From: Oceanicola sp. 22II-s10i
GTDB taxonomy: Bacteria; Pseudomonadota; Alphaproteobacteria; Rhodobacterales; Rhodobacteraceae
Direction of reading: 5' to 3'
Assembly (NCBI RefSeq): GCF_002210105.1
Contig: NZ_AQQU01000006.1
Coordinates: forward strand, 1-64,000
DNA: 64,000 nucleotides
Shown here: one piece after another, positions 40,307-49,516 of the stretch
Numbering within the stretch: position 1 is the stretch's first letter
How the letters are laid out: each line of letters starts with the position of its first letter
The notes under the pieces: generated by a model
What the model was told of the DNA's origin: nothing
What the model saw: the letters and a program-made list of their open reading frames with translations, nothing else
Databases searched by the model: none
Program-made: the position numbers and the translations under genes

Positions 40307-41349
40307 GCCCTCGCCGCCCGCGATCGCAGGACGGCGACCGAGACAACCGCCCCGATGGCCATCCCGAGGTAGATCGTGAGAAAGCGCCAGACAAAGATCA
40401 CCAGAACCAGCTGGGACGGGTCGATCCATCCCGCCATTAGACCGGCGAAGGCCAGTTCGGAAAATCCGGCGCCGCCGGGCGACGGCGCGAAATACATCAG
40501 AAAAGTCACGACCGAGAGCGTTCCGATGACAGTCAGCCAGTCCGGCTCCTGCCCGAGCAATGCCATCAGCAGGGCGGGCATGGCAAAGAGCGTGAGCAGA
40601 AACAGTAGCGTCGACAGGACTGCGGCGGCGGAATGCCGTCGCGGGCCGGAGCGGAACCGCCGGAAACCCTCCGCAAAGGACGCGGATTCGCGACGCAAGG
40701 CCTCGGTGCAGCGGACTTTTCGGTCCGGACTTAGAAGATTGGCTTGCACCAGCAGCGCCAGAACGGCGTCGAGGACCCGGGTCAGCCATCGAGGTCGCAG
40801 CAGAAGCATCAGGAAGCCGGCCAGGTAAAGTGCGATCACCACCGCGATGGAGCTGGCCAGTGCGCCCGATCCGCCTGCGAGATCAACGGCCGGCGCACCG
40901 ACCAGGAACAGCGGCGCCGCGATGAAGATCACGAGCATCGCAAGAATCGTCCGTATCGTGGTCGCCGCTGCGGCGAGGCCCACCGGGACTCCAGCCGTTT
41001 GCAGATAGTAGACTTGGGCGAAGCCGCCACCCGTGGCCATCGGCGTGATGTTGGAAAAGAATATGTTCACGAAGACCAGTGGCATCACCTGCCTGAACGA
41101 CACCGGCGCCTCGAGCGTGCGGAGCACGAAGTGCAGGCGCAGACCGTCTGCGAGGAAGTAGATCGCCAGGAAGAGGGCGATCAACGTGAGCGACCGGGGT
41201 TCGACCAACCGGGTATCGATACGGGGCATGCCCTCGCCGAAAAACGTGGCAAGGCCCCAGAACACCGCACAACTGAGCAGCAGGAATAGCCCCGCACCGA
41301 ACCAGAGGCGGACCCCGCCGCTCGATCCCGTCCCGCTGCTTCTGGTCAC
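40303..41349 (-). CDS. lysylphosphatidylglycerol synthase TM-region/UPF0104 family protein
   Basis: A 348-residue polytopic membrane protein of the flippase-like LPG_synthase_TM family without the C-terminal aminoacyl-transferase domain. Conserved landmarks are NIFFSNITPMATGGGFAQVY near residue 100 and FAPSPGGAGFSELAFAGLM near the C-terminus. It starts with GTG at 41349 (GGGGGCAGC upstream). The 4-base overlap with the glycosyltransferase fusion implies the two act together, perhaps translocating a lipid substrate or product. Confidence 0.87.
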   Translation of the reverse strand: MTRSSGTGSSGGVRLWFGAGLFLLLSCAVFWGLATFFGEGMPRIDTRLVEPRSLTLIALFLAIYFLADGLRLHFVLRTLEAPVSFRQVMPLVFVNIFFSNITPMATGGGFAQVYYLQTAGVPVGLAAAATTIRTILAMLVIFIAAPLFLVGAPAVDLAGGSGALASSIAVVIALYLAGFLMLLLRPRWLTRVLDAVLALLVQANLLSPDRKVRCTEALRRESASFAEGFRRFRSGPRRHSAAAVLSTLLFLLTLFAMPALLMALLGQEPDWLTVIGTLSVVTFLMYFAPSPGGAGFSELAFAGLMAGWIDPSQLVLVIFVWRFLTIYLGMAIGAVVSVAVLRSRAARA

Positions 41350-41421
41350 GCTGCCCCCATTGAATTCGCATGGCCGAGTTAGTGAGACCGCCCTTCGGAA
41401 GAAGTCCAGTCTCGCACAAAC

Positions 41422-42399
41422 TCAGGGCCAGAGAATGGCAATATAACCGAAATACCCGGCCAGAAGCACGCCGCCTTCCCATCGGGCAATACGCAATCCC
41501 GTGGCTGCGAAGAGAACGAGGAGTCCGGTAACCGCAAGCATGACGAGGTTGTCGAAGGTGACGATCTCGGTGGGAACCGCCGATGGGGCGATCAGGGCCG
41601 TGGTGCCACCGATGCCAAGGATGTTGTAGATGTTCGAACCGACGATGTTACCGAAGGCGATGTCGCTCTGCTTTTTGAACGCCGCGACGACGGAGGTGAC
41701 GAGTTCGGGCATCGAGGTTCCGAGTGCAACGACTGTGAGGCCGATAACTGTCTCCGTAATACCAAACGACCGGGCGAGACTCACCGCGCCATCCACGAGG
41801 AACTTGCCGCCGAAAATGACAAGCGCGAGACCTGCGACCGCAATCAGGACCGAGAAGACGACCTTCCCCGACCGGGCCTCGGTCGGCTTCAAACCCGGAT
41901 CGACTCCCTCCAGCGCCACTTCCTTGTCGAAGACCGCACCATGATCCGAGGCGGACCGTTCCTGGCGGATGGCAAGGACGATGTAGGTTATCAGCGCCGC
42001 GAGAAATACCGCGCCGACGACACGTCCCATCGGCATCACGAAGCTGATGGCCGTAAAGATCGCCACCGTGCCCAGCATTACGATCGCATCGCGACGCAGC
42101 GCGGATGACGCGACGGCGATCGGCAGGATCAGGGACGAGGCCCCGACAATCAGCAGGATGTTCGCGATGTTGGAGCCGACGATGTTGCCAAAGGCAATGC
42201 CGGGCGATCCGGCCAGCGCGGCCTGTACCGAGGTCACCAGTTCCGGCATCGAGGTGCCGAAGCCGACAAGTGTCAGACCGATCACGAGCGGCGATACGCC
42301 CAGTCGCTCGGCTACCTGCACGGCCCCTCGCACAAGAAACTCGCCTCCAAGAACGAGAAGCACGAGGCCTCCGAGCAGGGGCAGCCAGATTTCCGTCAT
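41422..42399 (-). CDS. calcium/sodium antiporter (CaCA family, YrbG-like)
   Basis: A 325-residue membrane exchanger with the two inverted alpha repeats: GFGTSMPELVTSVQAALAGS with GNIVGSNIANILLIVGASSL, and ALGTSMPELVTSVVAAFKKQ with GNIVGSNIYNILGIGGTTAL. Each carries the ion-coordinating GTSxPE glutamate. The ATG at 42399 has GGGAG upstream and is preferred to a GTG at 42408. It lies 72 bases upstream of the flippase-like gene on the same strand and may be cotranscribed with it. Confidence 0.92.
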   Translation of the reverse strand: MTEIWLPLLGGLVLLVLGGEFLVRGAVQVAERLGVSPLVIGLTLVGFGTSMPELVTSVQAALAGSPGIAFGNIVGSNIANILLIVGASSLILPIAVASSALRRDAIVMLGTVAIFTAISFVMPMGRVVGAVFLAALITYIVLAIRQERSASDHGAVFDKEVALEGVDPGLKPTEARSGKVVFSVLIAVAGLALVIFGGKFLVDGAVSLARSFGITETVIGLTVVALGTSMPELVTSVVAAFKKQSDIAFGNIVGSNIYNILGIGGTTALIAPSAVPTEIVTFDNLVMLAVTGLLVLFAATGLRIARWEGGVLLAGYFGYIAILWP

Positions 42400-42784
42400 T
42401 TGGCTCACTCCCAGGTTGGCCTCACGCCGGAGATGTGCATCCTGATGTCGGCAGACAAGGGAGAGAATGCAGGGATGCTTGTCCTTTCCGCGCCAGCTCC
42501 GCCGTAGCTGGACTTAAATGCAGACATGGTCTTGCCAAAGCTGGCTCTGTGGGAGGCGCAGCGAACGTCCGCTTTCCGCCCAACACGGACCTTCTTAAGA
42601 GTCCGGAAACCCCGGTTTTCCAAAGAGGTCGGCCCCGGAAGGTGAACTTCGGGGCCGAGGTCACTAACAGATCACTCGTTACTCGGTGGACCGTTACCTC
42701 CTCCCACCTAACCCTATGGTGCGGGGAAATTGTGGCGAAAGTTGGGCACATGACGCTCTACAGCATCAGCCCGGCTAACCCCGG
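42400..42784. other. 385-bp junction between host antiporter gene and prophage
   Basis: No convincing gene is present. A strong 11-bp hairpin (42630-42657, CGGCCCCG...CGGGGCCG with one bulge) lies near the middle and could help end the late phage transcript coming from the right, although its minus-strand tail is only CTCTTTGG. The segment around 42558-42590 reads like a short intergenic sequence I associate with alphaproteobacterial genomes (low certainty). The prophage attachment site may lie here but cannot be defined without the other end. Confidence 0.4.
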
Positions 42785-43108
42785 TCAGCCGTCCTCGCCC
42801 GGCGGCTCCACCACCTCGACCACAGCCTGAAACGCCTCACCCGTCGCAATCATGCACGTCAGGCCGTCAGGCGATGTCGCGGTGATCGTCCATGACCCTG
42901 TCGCCTCCGAAGCGAAGAGCTCGAGCAGCCGGTTGTCGGCTGCGATCCCGAGCGCCTTCCGTGCTTCGCCATAGTTCGAACGGAGGCTTGCGACCAGCGC
43001 GTCGCGGGGCGCGCACGGGACACCCTGCGCCCGCCCCGGCGCGACCATCGCGATGATGACCAGCGCCACCATCCCGGCGAACCATATGGCCCAGCCCAGC
43101 CGGGTCAC
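42785..43108 (-). CDS. phage hypothetical protein with signal peptide
   Basis: A 107-residue protein starting at GTG 43108, whose GTGA overlaps the stop of the preceding gene; GGAGGTCCGCC is immediately upstream. Residues 5-27 form a hydrophobic segment ending APGRAQG, consistent with an exported or membrane-tethered protein. The rest contains two cysteines and a mixed alpha/beta pattern (LVASLRSNYGEARKALGIA). As the last gene of the lysis cassette it may be a spanin-like or accessory lysis protein. No family identified. Confidence 0.7.
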   Translation of the reverse strand: MTRLGWAIWFAGMVALVIIAMVAPGRAQGVPCAPRDALVASLRSNYGEARKALGIAADNRLLELFASEATGSWTITATSPDGLTCMIATGEAFQAVVEVVEPPGEDG

Positions 43109-43470
43109 GGGCGGACCTCCTGCCCGGCCAGCGCCAGGTCCCGCAGTTTCGCCTTCGCCTGGTCCTGCAACTTCGTCACGGTCACGGGCGTCTTGCTCCG
43201 CGCAAAGTGGTCGATCGAACCCTTCGCCGAGCTTTCCGCGTATCCGACGGCGCGGTTCACTGCGGCCTCGCCTTTCAGCCCCTCCTGCAGTGCGACCTTG
43301 AGGCCGTTCATCAGGGCGGCGTGGATGGCGGCCGCGGCCTTCTGATCGAAGTAGACGCGGAGAAAGGCAGGCAGTTTGGCCGAGACGAGACCGAGCGCTG
43401 CGGTGATGATGGCCGAGGCCAACGCGAGGATCGCAGGCGTAGCGGCCTCGAGGATCGAGTTCCAGTCCAT
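43105..43470 (-). CDS. holin-like phage membrane protein
   Basis: A 121-residue protein with a single N-terminal hydrophobic helix (TPAILALASAIITAALGLV, residues 10-28) and a charged helical C-terminal domain. This layout resembles single-pass LLH-type holins. AAAGGACCATCC precedes the ATG. It is directly downstream of the endolysin gene and overlaps the last cassette gene by 4 bases. A holin role is inferred from topology and position. Confidence 0.65.
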   Translation of the reverse strand: MDWNSILEAATPAILALASAIITAALGLVSAKLPAFLRVYFDQKAAAAIHAALMNGLKVALQEGLKGEAAVNRAVGYAESSAKGSIDHFARSKTPVTVTKLQDQAKAKLRDLALAGQEVRP

Positions 43471-43524
43471 GGATGGTCCTTTCGGGATGAAGAGGCTGAG
43501 GCCTCGGGGATAGGATTGATGACG

Positions 43525-44310
43525 TCAGCGAAGCCCGAAGAGCTTGCGGAGCCAGTCGAGGATCGACACGCCCGAGATGGACGGGACAGACAGCGGAGGT
43601 GCAAAATCGGCAACGGGCATGCCCCCGAGGTCCGGCATTGCCTTGAGAGATGCGTGCATGGCCGCTCTGGTTCTCGGGCCAGCGATGCCATCGACCAACA
43701 GGCCGCGGTCGTCTTGGAAATGGCGAACGCCGACCGGAGCATAGCCGAGCAGCACAAGCGCCGCCCGCTCGTAGAAGTGGAGCCGCTCGGCATAACCGTT
43801 CAGACCGCCGTTGATCTTGCGCGTCACCATCTCGACGTCGCCTTGATCCGCGTAGTGGTTGAGGTCGCGCGTCTCCCAATACCAGAGCGGGCCGAGGCCC
43901 TCCCACGGATCGGTGTTCATCTTCTCCGGCTCCTTGACGAAGTCCGGCACGTTCGGGTCGAAGGTCCGACACCAGTCTCGGAACTCCCGCGTATTCGCCC
44001 GCCCGGTGATCTGGATCGCTGTGTGCCCCTTGAACTTCTTGCCGTCCCCGTCGCGCTCAGGCGTGTTCCCGAGATCGGTCCGGGTGTCGTAACGCTTCTG
44101 CGCCGCCGTCGGGCCCCACACCTCGCGATCATACCGGAAACCGCCGCTCTCGACTGCCAGCTGGCCGATGTAGATCGCCAGCCGGTGCGGCCGGTTCAGA
44201 CCGAGAGCACGCCCTCGCGCCTCGAGGCCAGCGATCACCGACCGCATGTTGCTGATGTCGGGCCGCCCGCCCACGATATTGGCGAGGCTCTTTTCGTCGA
44301 TGATCTGCAT
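43525..44310 (-). CDS. phage endolysin, GH19-type lysozyme/chitinase domain
   Basis: A 261-residue protein. The N-terminal domain has AIYIGQLAVESGGFRYDREV with the catalytic-type glutamate, GHTAIQITGRANTREF and KINGGLNGYAERLHFYERA, the pattern of GH19-like phage endolysins that cut the glycan strand. A short C-terminal segment VDGIAGPRTRAAMHASL resembles a peptidoglycan-binding repeat. No signal peptide, consistent with holin-dependent release. GGAGGAACCGC precedes the ATG. Next to the holin-like gene. Confidence 0.85.
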   Translation of the reverse strand: MQIIDEKSLANIVGGRPDISNMRSVIAGLEARGRALGLNRPHRLAIYIGQLAVESGGFRYDREVWGPTAAQKRYDTRTDLGNTPERDGDGKKFKGHTAIQITGRANTREFRDWCRTFDPNVPDFVKEPEKMNTDPWEGLGPLWYWETRDLNHYADQGDVEMVTRKINGGLNGYAERLHFYERAALVLLGYAPVGVRHFQDDRGLLVDGIAGPRTRAAMHASLKAMPDLGGMPVADFAPPLSVPSISGVSILDWLRKLFGLR

Positions 44311-44370
44311 GCGGTTCCTCCATGCGAAAGCACCCCGCAGGCGGGGCGACGGATTGGGTTGTGGAAATGG

Positions 44371-44679
44371 TCAGGACCGCTTGGTGCGGTCCTCGATGCG
44401 GATCAGGGTCTCGCGATTGCGCTCCTGCACGCGCTCAACTGCCGCCAGTTGCTCCTGCACTTTCTGCAGCTCAGCAGATAGCGATGAGATCAAAGGAGCC
44501 AGGTCGACAGAGAGCCTGCACATTGGCGTGGCGTTCGCGACGGCGGCCGCGACTGCCGTGCTGGTCGGCGTCCCCTTCTTGGTGCCGCGGATCGCGATCA
44601 TGATCGAGGCGATGAATGTGCCCAACCCGGTGGCCAAGATGACGACGTCCTGTTCAGATAGGCCGAGAGACTCGAGCAT
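44371..44679 (-). CDS. phage small membrane/coiled-coil protein
   Basis: A 102-residue protein starting at ATG 44679 (AGGAGCGGTGCCG upstream). One membrane helix (VVILATGLGTFIASIMIAI) is followed by a positively charged stop and a long helical, coiled-coil-like tail (SSLSAELQKVQEQLAAVERV). Topology resembles small lysis-cassette proteins, either a second holin or an inner-membrane spanin subunit. It overlaps the preceding membrane-protein gene by 26 bases. Confidence 0.65.
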   Translation of the reverse strand: MLESLGLSEQDVVILATGLGTFIASIMIAIRGTKKGTPTSTAVAAAVANATPMCRLSVDLAPLISSLSAELQKVQEQLAAVERVQERNRETLIRIEDRTKRS

Positions 44680-45106
44680 CGGCACCGCTCCTGTGGGCTG
44701 CGAGAAGATCGAAAATTGACAGCACAAGGTAGGTTCCCATGCCGGTGCCAAGGGCGATCCGGTTCTGAGTGAATGCCCCCGACACCAGCCACGACCACCC
44801 GAAGGTGACCGCCAACATCGAGAAGACGGTGGCGCCGACGACGGCACCAAGGGCTCGGATAACCGGGGATCGCCTCCACGCGCCGTTGATGTAGAGCGCG
44901 GCCAGCCTCCCGGCCGCCAGCAGAGAGAGCGGCACGGCCAGCGCGGCCTCGTCGAAGCCAAGATTTCGGAACCCGATATAGCCCGGCCCGGCCAGCGTAT
45001 CGCCCGGCATGGCAAGCGTCAGCGCGAACACCAGCAGGACGCAGCTGGTCAACCATTCGAGCGCCCTGCCGTGTTCGATCAGCGCATATGCGATGCGGCG
45101 TGGCAT
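44654..45106 (-). CDS. phage multi-pass membrane protein
   Basis: A 150-residue hydrophobic protein with about four membrane segments (for example WLTSCVLLVFALTLAM, ALAVPLSLLAAGRLAALYI and ALGAVVGATVFSMLAVTFGW). The ATG at 45106 has an ideal AAGGAGGGCAAG site. It lies between the tail-fibre genes and the endolysin. It could be a holin or an anti-holin partner of the neighbouring small membrane protein. No family recognised. Confidence 0.65.
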   Translation of the reverse strand: MPRRIAYALIEHGRALEWLTSCVLLVFALTLAMPGDTLAGPGYIGFRNLGFDEAALAVPLSLLAAGRLAALYINGAWRRSPVIRALGAVVGATVFSMLAVTFGWSWLVSGAFTQNRIALGTGMGTYLVLSIFDLLAAHRSGADARVSRPI

Positions 45107-45165
45107 CTTGCCCTCCTTCATCAGAATCCGCCCGGCACCTGAGCGCCGGGCAGCGGGGTCATGGA

Positions 45166-45993
45166 TCAGGTCGCGACCACCACGCCGTAGTAATCACCGA
45201 GCGCGGCCATCGCGCGGGCGCGGGCGGCATCGAGCGCGGTAGTGCCGCCGAGGCGCTGGTTTGGCGCGAACAGCATCCGACCAATTTTGTCCTCCCATCC
45301 CCCGGAGCCGGGGACGACGCAGCCGATGGCCAGCGTCTTGTTCACCGCCAAGGGCGTCCCGGTGAACACCTTGGTCGCAGCCGGGGTAGTCGAGTTGTCG
45401 AGGTAGAGCTTCACCGTCTTTGCGTCGAAGTCGTAATCGAGCGCTAGGACGTGTCCGCCTGCGGTCGGTGCGACGGCGAGAGACCCGGAACTTTCCGCCG
45501 ACCCGGAGTCGGTCGGGATCGTGAAGTAGAAATTGTCGCCTGCGCCGCTAAGCGCCAGAGACATATAATTCGGGGTAGTCCCGCAGCACCAGAGTGTCCG
45601 GGTTCCGTCGATGGCGAGGGAGCCAGCATCCACCTCGAAGTAGCCGATCATGGCCATCGAGCGTATCGTCTTGGACTGGTTCGAAATCAGGCCGTGGCCG
45701 GTTGCGTTGGCGTGCACCGAGACATTCCGCCCGTTCGAGAGCGACGTTCCGAAGGTCGGGTTGTAGGCCGCGCTGCCCGCCCCGAAATACCCTTTCCAGG
45801 ACCGCTGGTCATAGATCTGGACCGGCGACGCCTGCTTGAGATAGTTCACGTTGTCCGGGTTATAGGCCCATTCGATCTGCGGCATGTGCGCCGACAGCGC
45901 CTTGGCGATGTCGCTGGTGTCGGCCGGCGGAAAGCCTGCGATGCCGGGAAAGGTCGCGCCCGCGATGACGGGACCGGGGGAGGGATTGCTCAT
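45166..45993 (-). CDS. phage putative receptor-binding or tail-appendage protein
   Basis: A 275-residue protein rich in Gly, Ser, Thr and Ala. The C-terminal two-thirds has a beta-strand alternation typical of a jelly-roll or LamG/ConA-like fold (GGHVLALDYDFDAKTVKLYL) and ends with a helix. AAAGGAAACACC precedes the ATG. It directly follows the large tail-fibre gene by 17 bases, so it is probably an accessory fibre or carbohydrate-binding tip. Confidence 0.65.
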   Translation of the reverse strand: MSNPSPGPVIAGATFPGIAGFPPADTSDIAKALSAHMPQIEWAYNPDNVNYLKQASPVQIYDQRSWKGYFGAGSAAYNPTFGTSLSNGRNVSVHANATGHGLISNQSKTIRSMAMIGYFEVDAGSLAIDGTRTLWCCGTTPNYMSLALSGAGDNFYFTIPTDSGSAESSGSLAVAPTAGGHVLALDYDFDAKTVKLYLDNSTTPAATKVFTGTPLAVNKTLAIGCVVPGSGGWEDKIGRMLFAPNQRLGGTTALDAARARAMAALGDYYGVVVAT

Positions 45994-46010
45994 GGTGTTT
46001 CCTTTCGGGG

Positions 46011-49000
46011 TCAGAGCGTCACGTAGGACGGGGTGATGAAGTTGAAGAGCGGTTCGCTGTCCGCGTCAGACGTCGCGGTCGATGTGTCGCGCAGCGGGGA
46101 TCGCGGCTCGCTGGTCTGCGCGAAGCAGATGCCGACCTCTTCGGCGGAGGGGGCGCCGGGATCGCCGGACAGCGTGATCTCGACCGTCGCGGTGCCGTCG
46201 AGATTGTCGGCACTGGTGATCGAGACCGAGGATATGGTCCGCGCGGTGCCGCCGGTCTGCGTGTAGTAGAAGCCGAGATTGCCGGGATCGCTGATGTAGG
46301 GATCGACCTCGCTCGCGTCGTCCACAAGGTCGCCCTCGGGCAGCGAGATGGTGCAGGTGATCGTGTCGCCTGACCGCTCGGCCGCGATCAGCCCGACGAT
46401 CGCGGTTTCGTCGGCCTCATAACGGTTGATGGCCTCCCCAACGATCTCGCCGAGACGCCGCCCCCCGACATTGGTGTAGTGGGTGCCGTCGGCGCGCGGG
46501 ATCTGACCTTGGGCCTGATCGGTGGCCACGACCCGGAACTTGGTCGGATGCTCGACGTGAGCCTGCCACATAGCCCGAAACGGTGCCGCGCGCTCGGCGT
46601 TCCCCCAATCGGCCGCGATGATCAGGTAGATGATCGCCTCGCCGCTCTGCTGGAACACGTCGTTCTTGATCCGGGTGGCCTCGACTTGCAGCTCCAACAG
46701 CTTAGCCAGGTAATCGGCCTGCGCCGCAGCCTGCCCCCAATTCTCGGCGTCATAGATCACCGCATCGGTCTGCCCGTGGGCGAAGATCAGGCCACGGAAC
46801 TCCGGCGTGACCCGCGGGGTCGCAAAGTAGCAGTGGCGGGCCATTGCCAATGCACCGCGGCGCAGCATGTCCCAGGCCCACGTCCCGCGACGGATGCCGA
46901 CGTAGTTCGCATCGACATCGGTTTCATCGGCCCAAGGCTGGCCGGAGACGCCGAATGTGTTGGTGATCAGAGCCTCGTCGCTGGCCAGTGTCGCGACCAT
47001 GCGATCCGCGAAGCCCGACAGGGAGGTTTCGCCAGCGTTGTTCTCCGCGACTTCCACCAGATCGACCAGCCCGTCGAAGTTCTCCTCGGGAAGCTCGATC
47101 TTCCATCCTTCCTGCAGGCCGGACGAAAGGACGTTCCACATCCGCGCCCCGCCCGAGAGCATGAGCGCGACACCGGGGTGCCCTGCCGTCGTGGTCAGCG
47201 CAGGTATGCTGCTGTTCCCGTTGCTCTTGGACTGCCCGAACCAGATGTAGACGCCAGCGGTCGTCCGGGCAGCCTCGATCGTGATCGACGAGGCGAGAGA
47301 GATGTCCCTGCCCTTGGGCACCCCGTCGACCGAACTTGCGCTGACACCGGCACGGACCTCGGCCGAAGTTACGGCGTTCGGCGTGGCTATGCCTTCGTCA
47401 TAGACGATCACCAGGCCCTTGGATGTGTCATCGACCACGGCGAGGCTCGTGCCGCGCGGGCTGTGATCCAGCTGGTATGCAGTGACATCGGACTGCGACG
47501 TGCCATCAACGACCTCGCCATCAGGTCCGACCAGCAGCGCCGCCCGACCCGAAGCATCGCGCGGCCCCCAGCCCTGCGACAGCCCCAGCACCGCCGCGTC
47601 ACCATCCAGAGCCGCCAGCACCGCGCCCGTGGTCGGGTCGATCAGCAGAGCCGCGCGGCCGTCCAGATCGGCACTTGCCCGCCCCTGCCCGAAGCCGAGC
47701 CCGTTCACGCCGTCGAGGGTCGCCCGAGTTTCGCCGGTCGCGCGATCGGTCAGGCTGGCGGCGCGCCCGACACTGTCGTGACGTCCCTCGCCTTGCGACA
47801 ACCCGAGCCCGTTCACGTCGGCGATCCGGCTGATCCGTTCGCCAGTGGCCGGATCGACCAGTTCAGCCGCCCAACCCGCGCTGTCCCGGTCGCCCAAGCC
47901 CTGCGCATGGCCCAAGCCGTTGGACCCCGACACGCGCGCCACCAGCTCACCAGTCACCGGGTCGGTCAGCCACCCCTGCCGTCCGGTGTCGTCCACAGCG
48001 CCGAGACCCTGCCCGATACCGGGTCCGTAGGTCGGGCTGATGCGCGCGTCGAGACCAAGCGGTGTCACTGCCTTGTCGTCGGCCGAGCCTGCGATGGCCT
48101 CGTCCGCGCTGGCCTTTGCAACTGTGATCGTCCGGTCGCCGGACAGGTCGCCGCCACCGGTGGCAAGGCCGGAGGTGGCGACTTCACGCGCGGGTTGCAC
48201 AGCACTATCGGCGAGGCCGCCTTGGGCCGCGGTGGCGAAAGCCTCCACATTCTGTGCGGCCGCCGTTCCGATGTCGCCCGGCTGAACGGCGGTGTCGATC
48301 AAGGCCCTCTGTGCCGCGCTGACGAACTTGTTGTCGCCCTCGGTCAAATCGTCTGTGTTGCCCGAGGAAGCCACACCGGCAAGAGCGGCAATTTCCGTGA
48401 CGTCCACAAGGTCACAGTCACCGACCAGCGTTTCATGATCCGTGCCGTAGAGCCGAACCCAAGGCCGCGCATATGCTGTGGTGGCCGGGATCGTGTAGTC
48501 CGCATCGAGGTCGAGCGAGAAGGTCGCGCCGGACGGAGCAAGAATCTCGTCCGCATCGGCCATATCCTCGGTCGCGATCACCCGATTGCCGGACCCGCCC
48601 GCCACGCCGGTCTGCGTGGCCGTCAGCCAGCGGATGCCGATCTCCACCGCGTCAGACAACGGGTCAGCGGGCACCACCAGCCGCTTGACCCGATGCACCG
48701 TGCGATAGATGCGGCCGGGGCGGATCGCCACCGGCTGGCGTCGGGCGACGTGCAGGGCAACGTCTGTGACTTTGATCGCTGAGCCGAGGTCGCCGTCGGT
48801 GACAACGGAAACCCCGGCAGACCCCGTGACGGCGTCCATCGCATCAGCCGTGCCGGTGATCGAGGCGCCATAGGCGTCGGGCGCATCACCGGGCCGGATG
48901 CCGCCGGATAGGTCAAGCGCGCGGCCCGCGGTGGCATAGCCCGCCAGCGCGCCCGGCTGGACGGCGGTATCCGCAAGATCGCCCTGCGCGGCGGTGGCGA

Positions 49001-49502
49001 AGTCGTCCGTAGCAGCCGCCGCCGCCGTGCCTATGTCGCCCGGTTGGACGGCCGTGTCCGCCTTTTCGCCCTGCGCCGCAGTGGCGAAGTCGCCCGCGTC
49101 AGCAGCTGCGGCAGAGCCGAGGGTGGGCTTGCCGCTCAGGTCATCATAGCTGCCAGACGTCGCGACATCTGATAGAGAAGCTTCCAGAACGGCCAGATCG
49201 GCAAGCGCGGATACTGCATCAGAAAATGCCGCAGGCAGGTTTGCCGTCTTGGCCCAAGTCGACGCACCCTTGAGGTAGATACCGTTGTTCGAGCTGGTGC
49301 CATCATCGAGCACAAAGGCAGTATCGCCTTCGGACCCCGCAGGCAGGTCGGCCAGCGCATCCTCGAAGAACAGTGCTCCATTCAGCGCAGCCTGTGCTTC
49401 CATCTCCTCTAGCTTTTTGCGGAGCTCGCGATTGACCACCTCGTGATTGGGGTCAATGGGTTCGCCCTCCAGGATTGCCTGGAGGCTCTTTGCAACTGCC
49501 AT
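46011..49502 (-). CDS. phage tail fibre with SGNH-esterase-like domain
   Basis: A 1163-residue protein. The N-terminal helix-rich segment (1-50) probably attaches to the tail, followed by stalk repeats of the DTAVQPGDIGTAA type (about 130-185 and 395-435). Five tandem copies of a roughly 35-residue unit follow (495-667). An SGNH/sialate O-acetylesterase-like domain (about 750-1030) has GQSKSNGNSS as block I, a HGQTDA segment and DGTHYTNVGG as the catalytic Asp-His block. The C-terminal part is beta-rich. It likely binds and de-esterifies a surface polysaccharide of the host. Confidence 0.85.
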   Translation of the reverse strand: MAVAKSLQAILEGEPIDPNHEVVNRELRKKLEEMEAQAALNGALFFEDALADLPAGSEGDTAFVLDDGTSSNNGIYLKGASTWAKTANLPAAFSDAVSALADLAVLEASLSDVATSGSYDDLSGKPTLGSAAAADAGDFATAAQGEKADTAVQPGDIGTAAAAATDDFATAAQGDLADTAVQPGALAGYATAGRALDLSGGIRPGDAPDAYGASITGTADAMDAVTGSAGVSVVTDGDLGSAIKVTDVALHVARRQPVAIRPGRIYRTVHRVKRLVVPADPLSDAVEIGIRWLTATQTGVAGGSGNRVIATEDMADADEILAPSGATFSLDLDADYTIPATTAYARPWVRLYGTDHETLVGDCDLVDVTEIAALAGVASSGNTDDLTEGDNKFVSAAQRALIDTAVQPGDIGTAAAQNVEAFATAAQGGLADSAVQPAREVATSGLATGGGDLSGDRTITVAKASADEAIAGSADDKAVTPLGLDARISPTYGPGIGQGLGAVDDTGRQGWLTDPVTGELVARVSGSNGLGHAQGLGDRDSAGWAAELVDPATGERISRIADVNGLGLSQGEGRHDSVGRAASLTDRATGETRATLDGVNGLGFGQGRASADLDGRAALLIDPTTGAVLAALDGDAAVLGLSQGWGPRDASGRAALLVGPDGEVVDGTSQSDVTAYQLDHSPRGTSLAVVDDTSKGLVIVYDEGIATPNAVTSAEVRAGVSASSVDGVPKGRDISLASSITIEAARTTAGVYIWFGQSKSNGNSSIPALTTTAGHPGVALMLSGGARMWNVLSSGLQEGWKIELPEENFDGLVDLVEVAENNAGETSLSGFADRMVATLASDEALITNTFGVSGQPWADETDVDANYVGIRRGTWAWDMLRRGALAMARHCYFATPRVTPEFRGLIFAHGQTDAVIYDAENWGQAAAQADYLAKLLELQVEATRIKNDVFQQSGEAIIYLIIAADWGNAERAAPFRAMWQAHVEHPTKFRVVATDQAQGQIPRADGTHYTNVGGRRLGEIVGEAINRYEADETAIVGLIAAERSGDTITCTISLPEGDLVDDASEVDPYISDPGNLGFYYTQTGGTARTISSVSITSADNLDGTATVEITLSGDPGAPSAEEVGICFAQTSEPRSPLRDTSTATSDADSEPLFNFITPSYVTL
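47502..48020 (-). repeat. five tandem coding repeats in tail fibre
   Basis: Five units of about 35 codons share the pattern GLGxxQGxGxxDxxGRAAxLxDPxTGExxAxxDGxN. Examples of the shared core are GLGHAQGLGDRDSAGWAAEL and GLGFGQGRASADLDGRAALL. The spacing suggests a beta-solenoid or hinge element whose copy number can change by recombination. Confidence 0.75.
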
Positions 49503-49516
49503 GTCGGCCTCTCGAT

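Noticed and set aside
42405-42623. 72-residue minus-strand frame as a gene
   Set aside because: It covers the antiporter start region and reads like intergenic sequence common in alphaproteobacteria; no RBS or fold pattern supports it.
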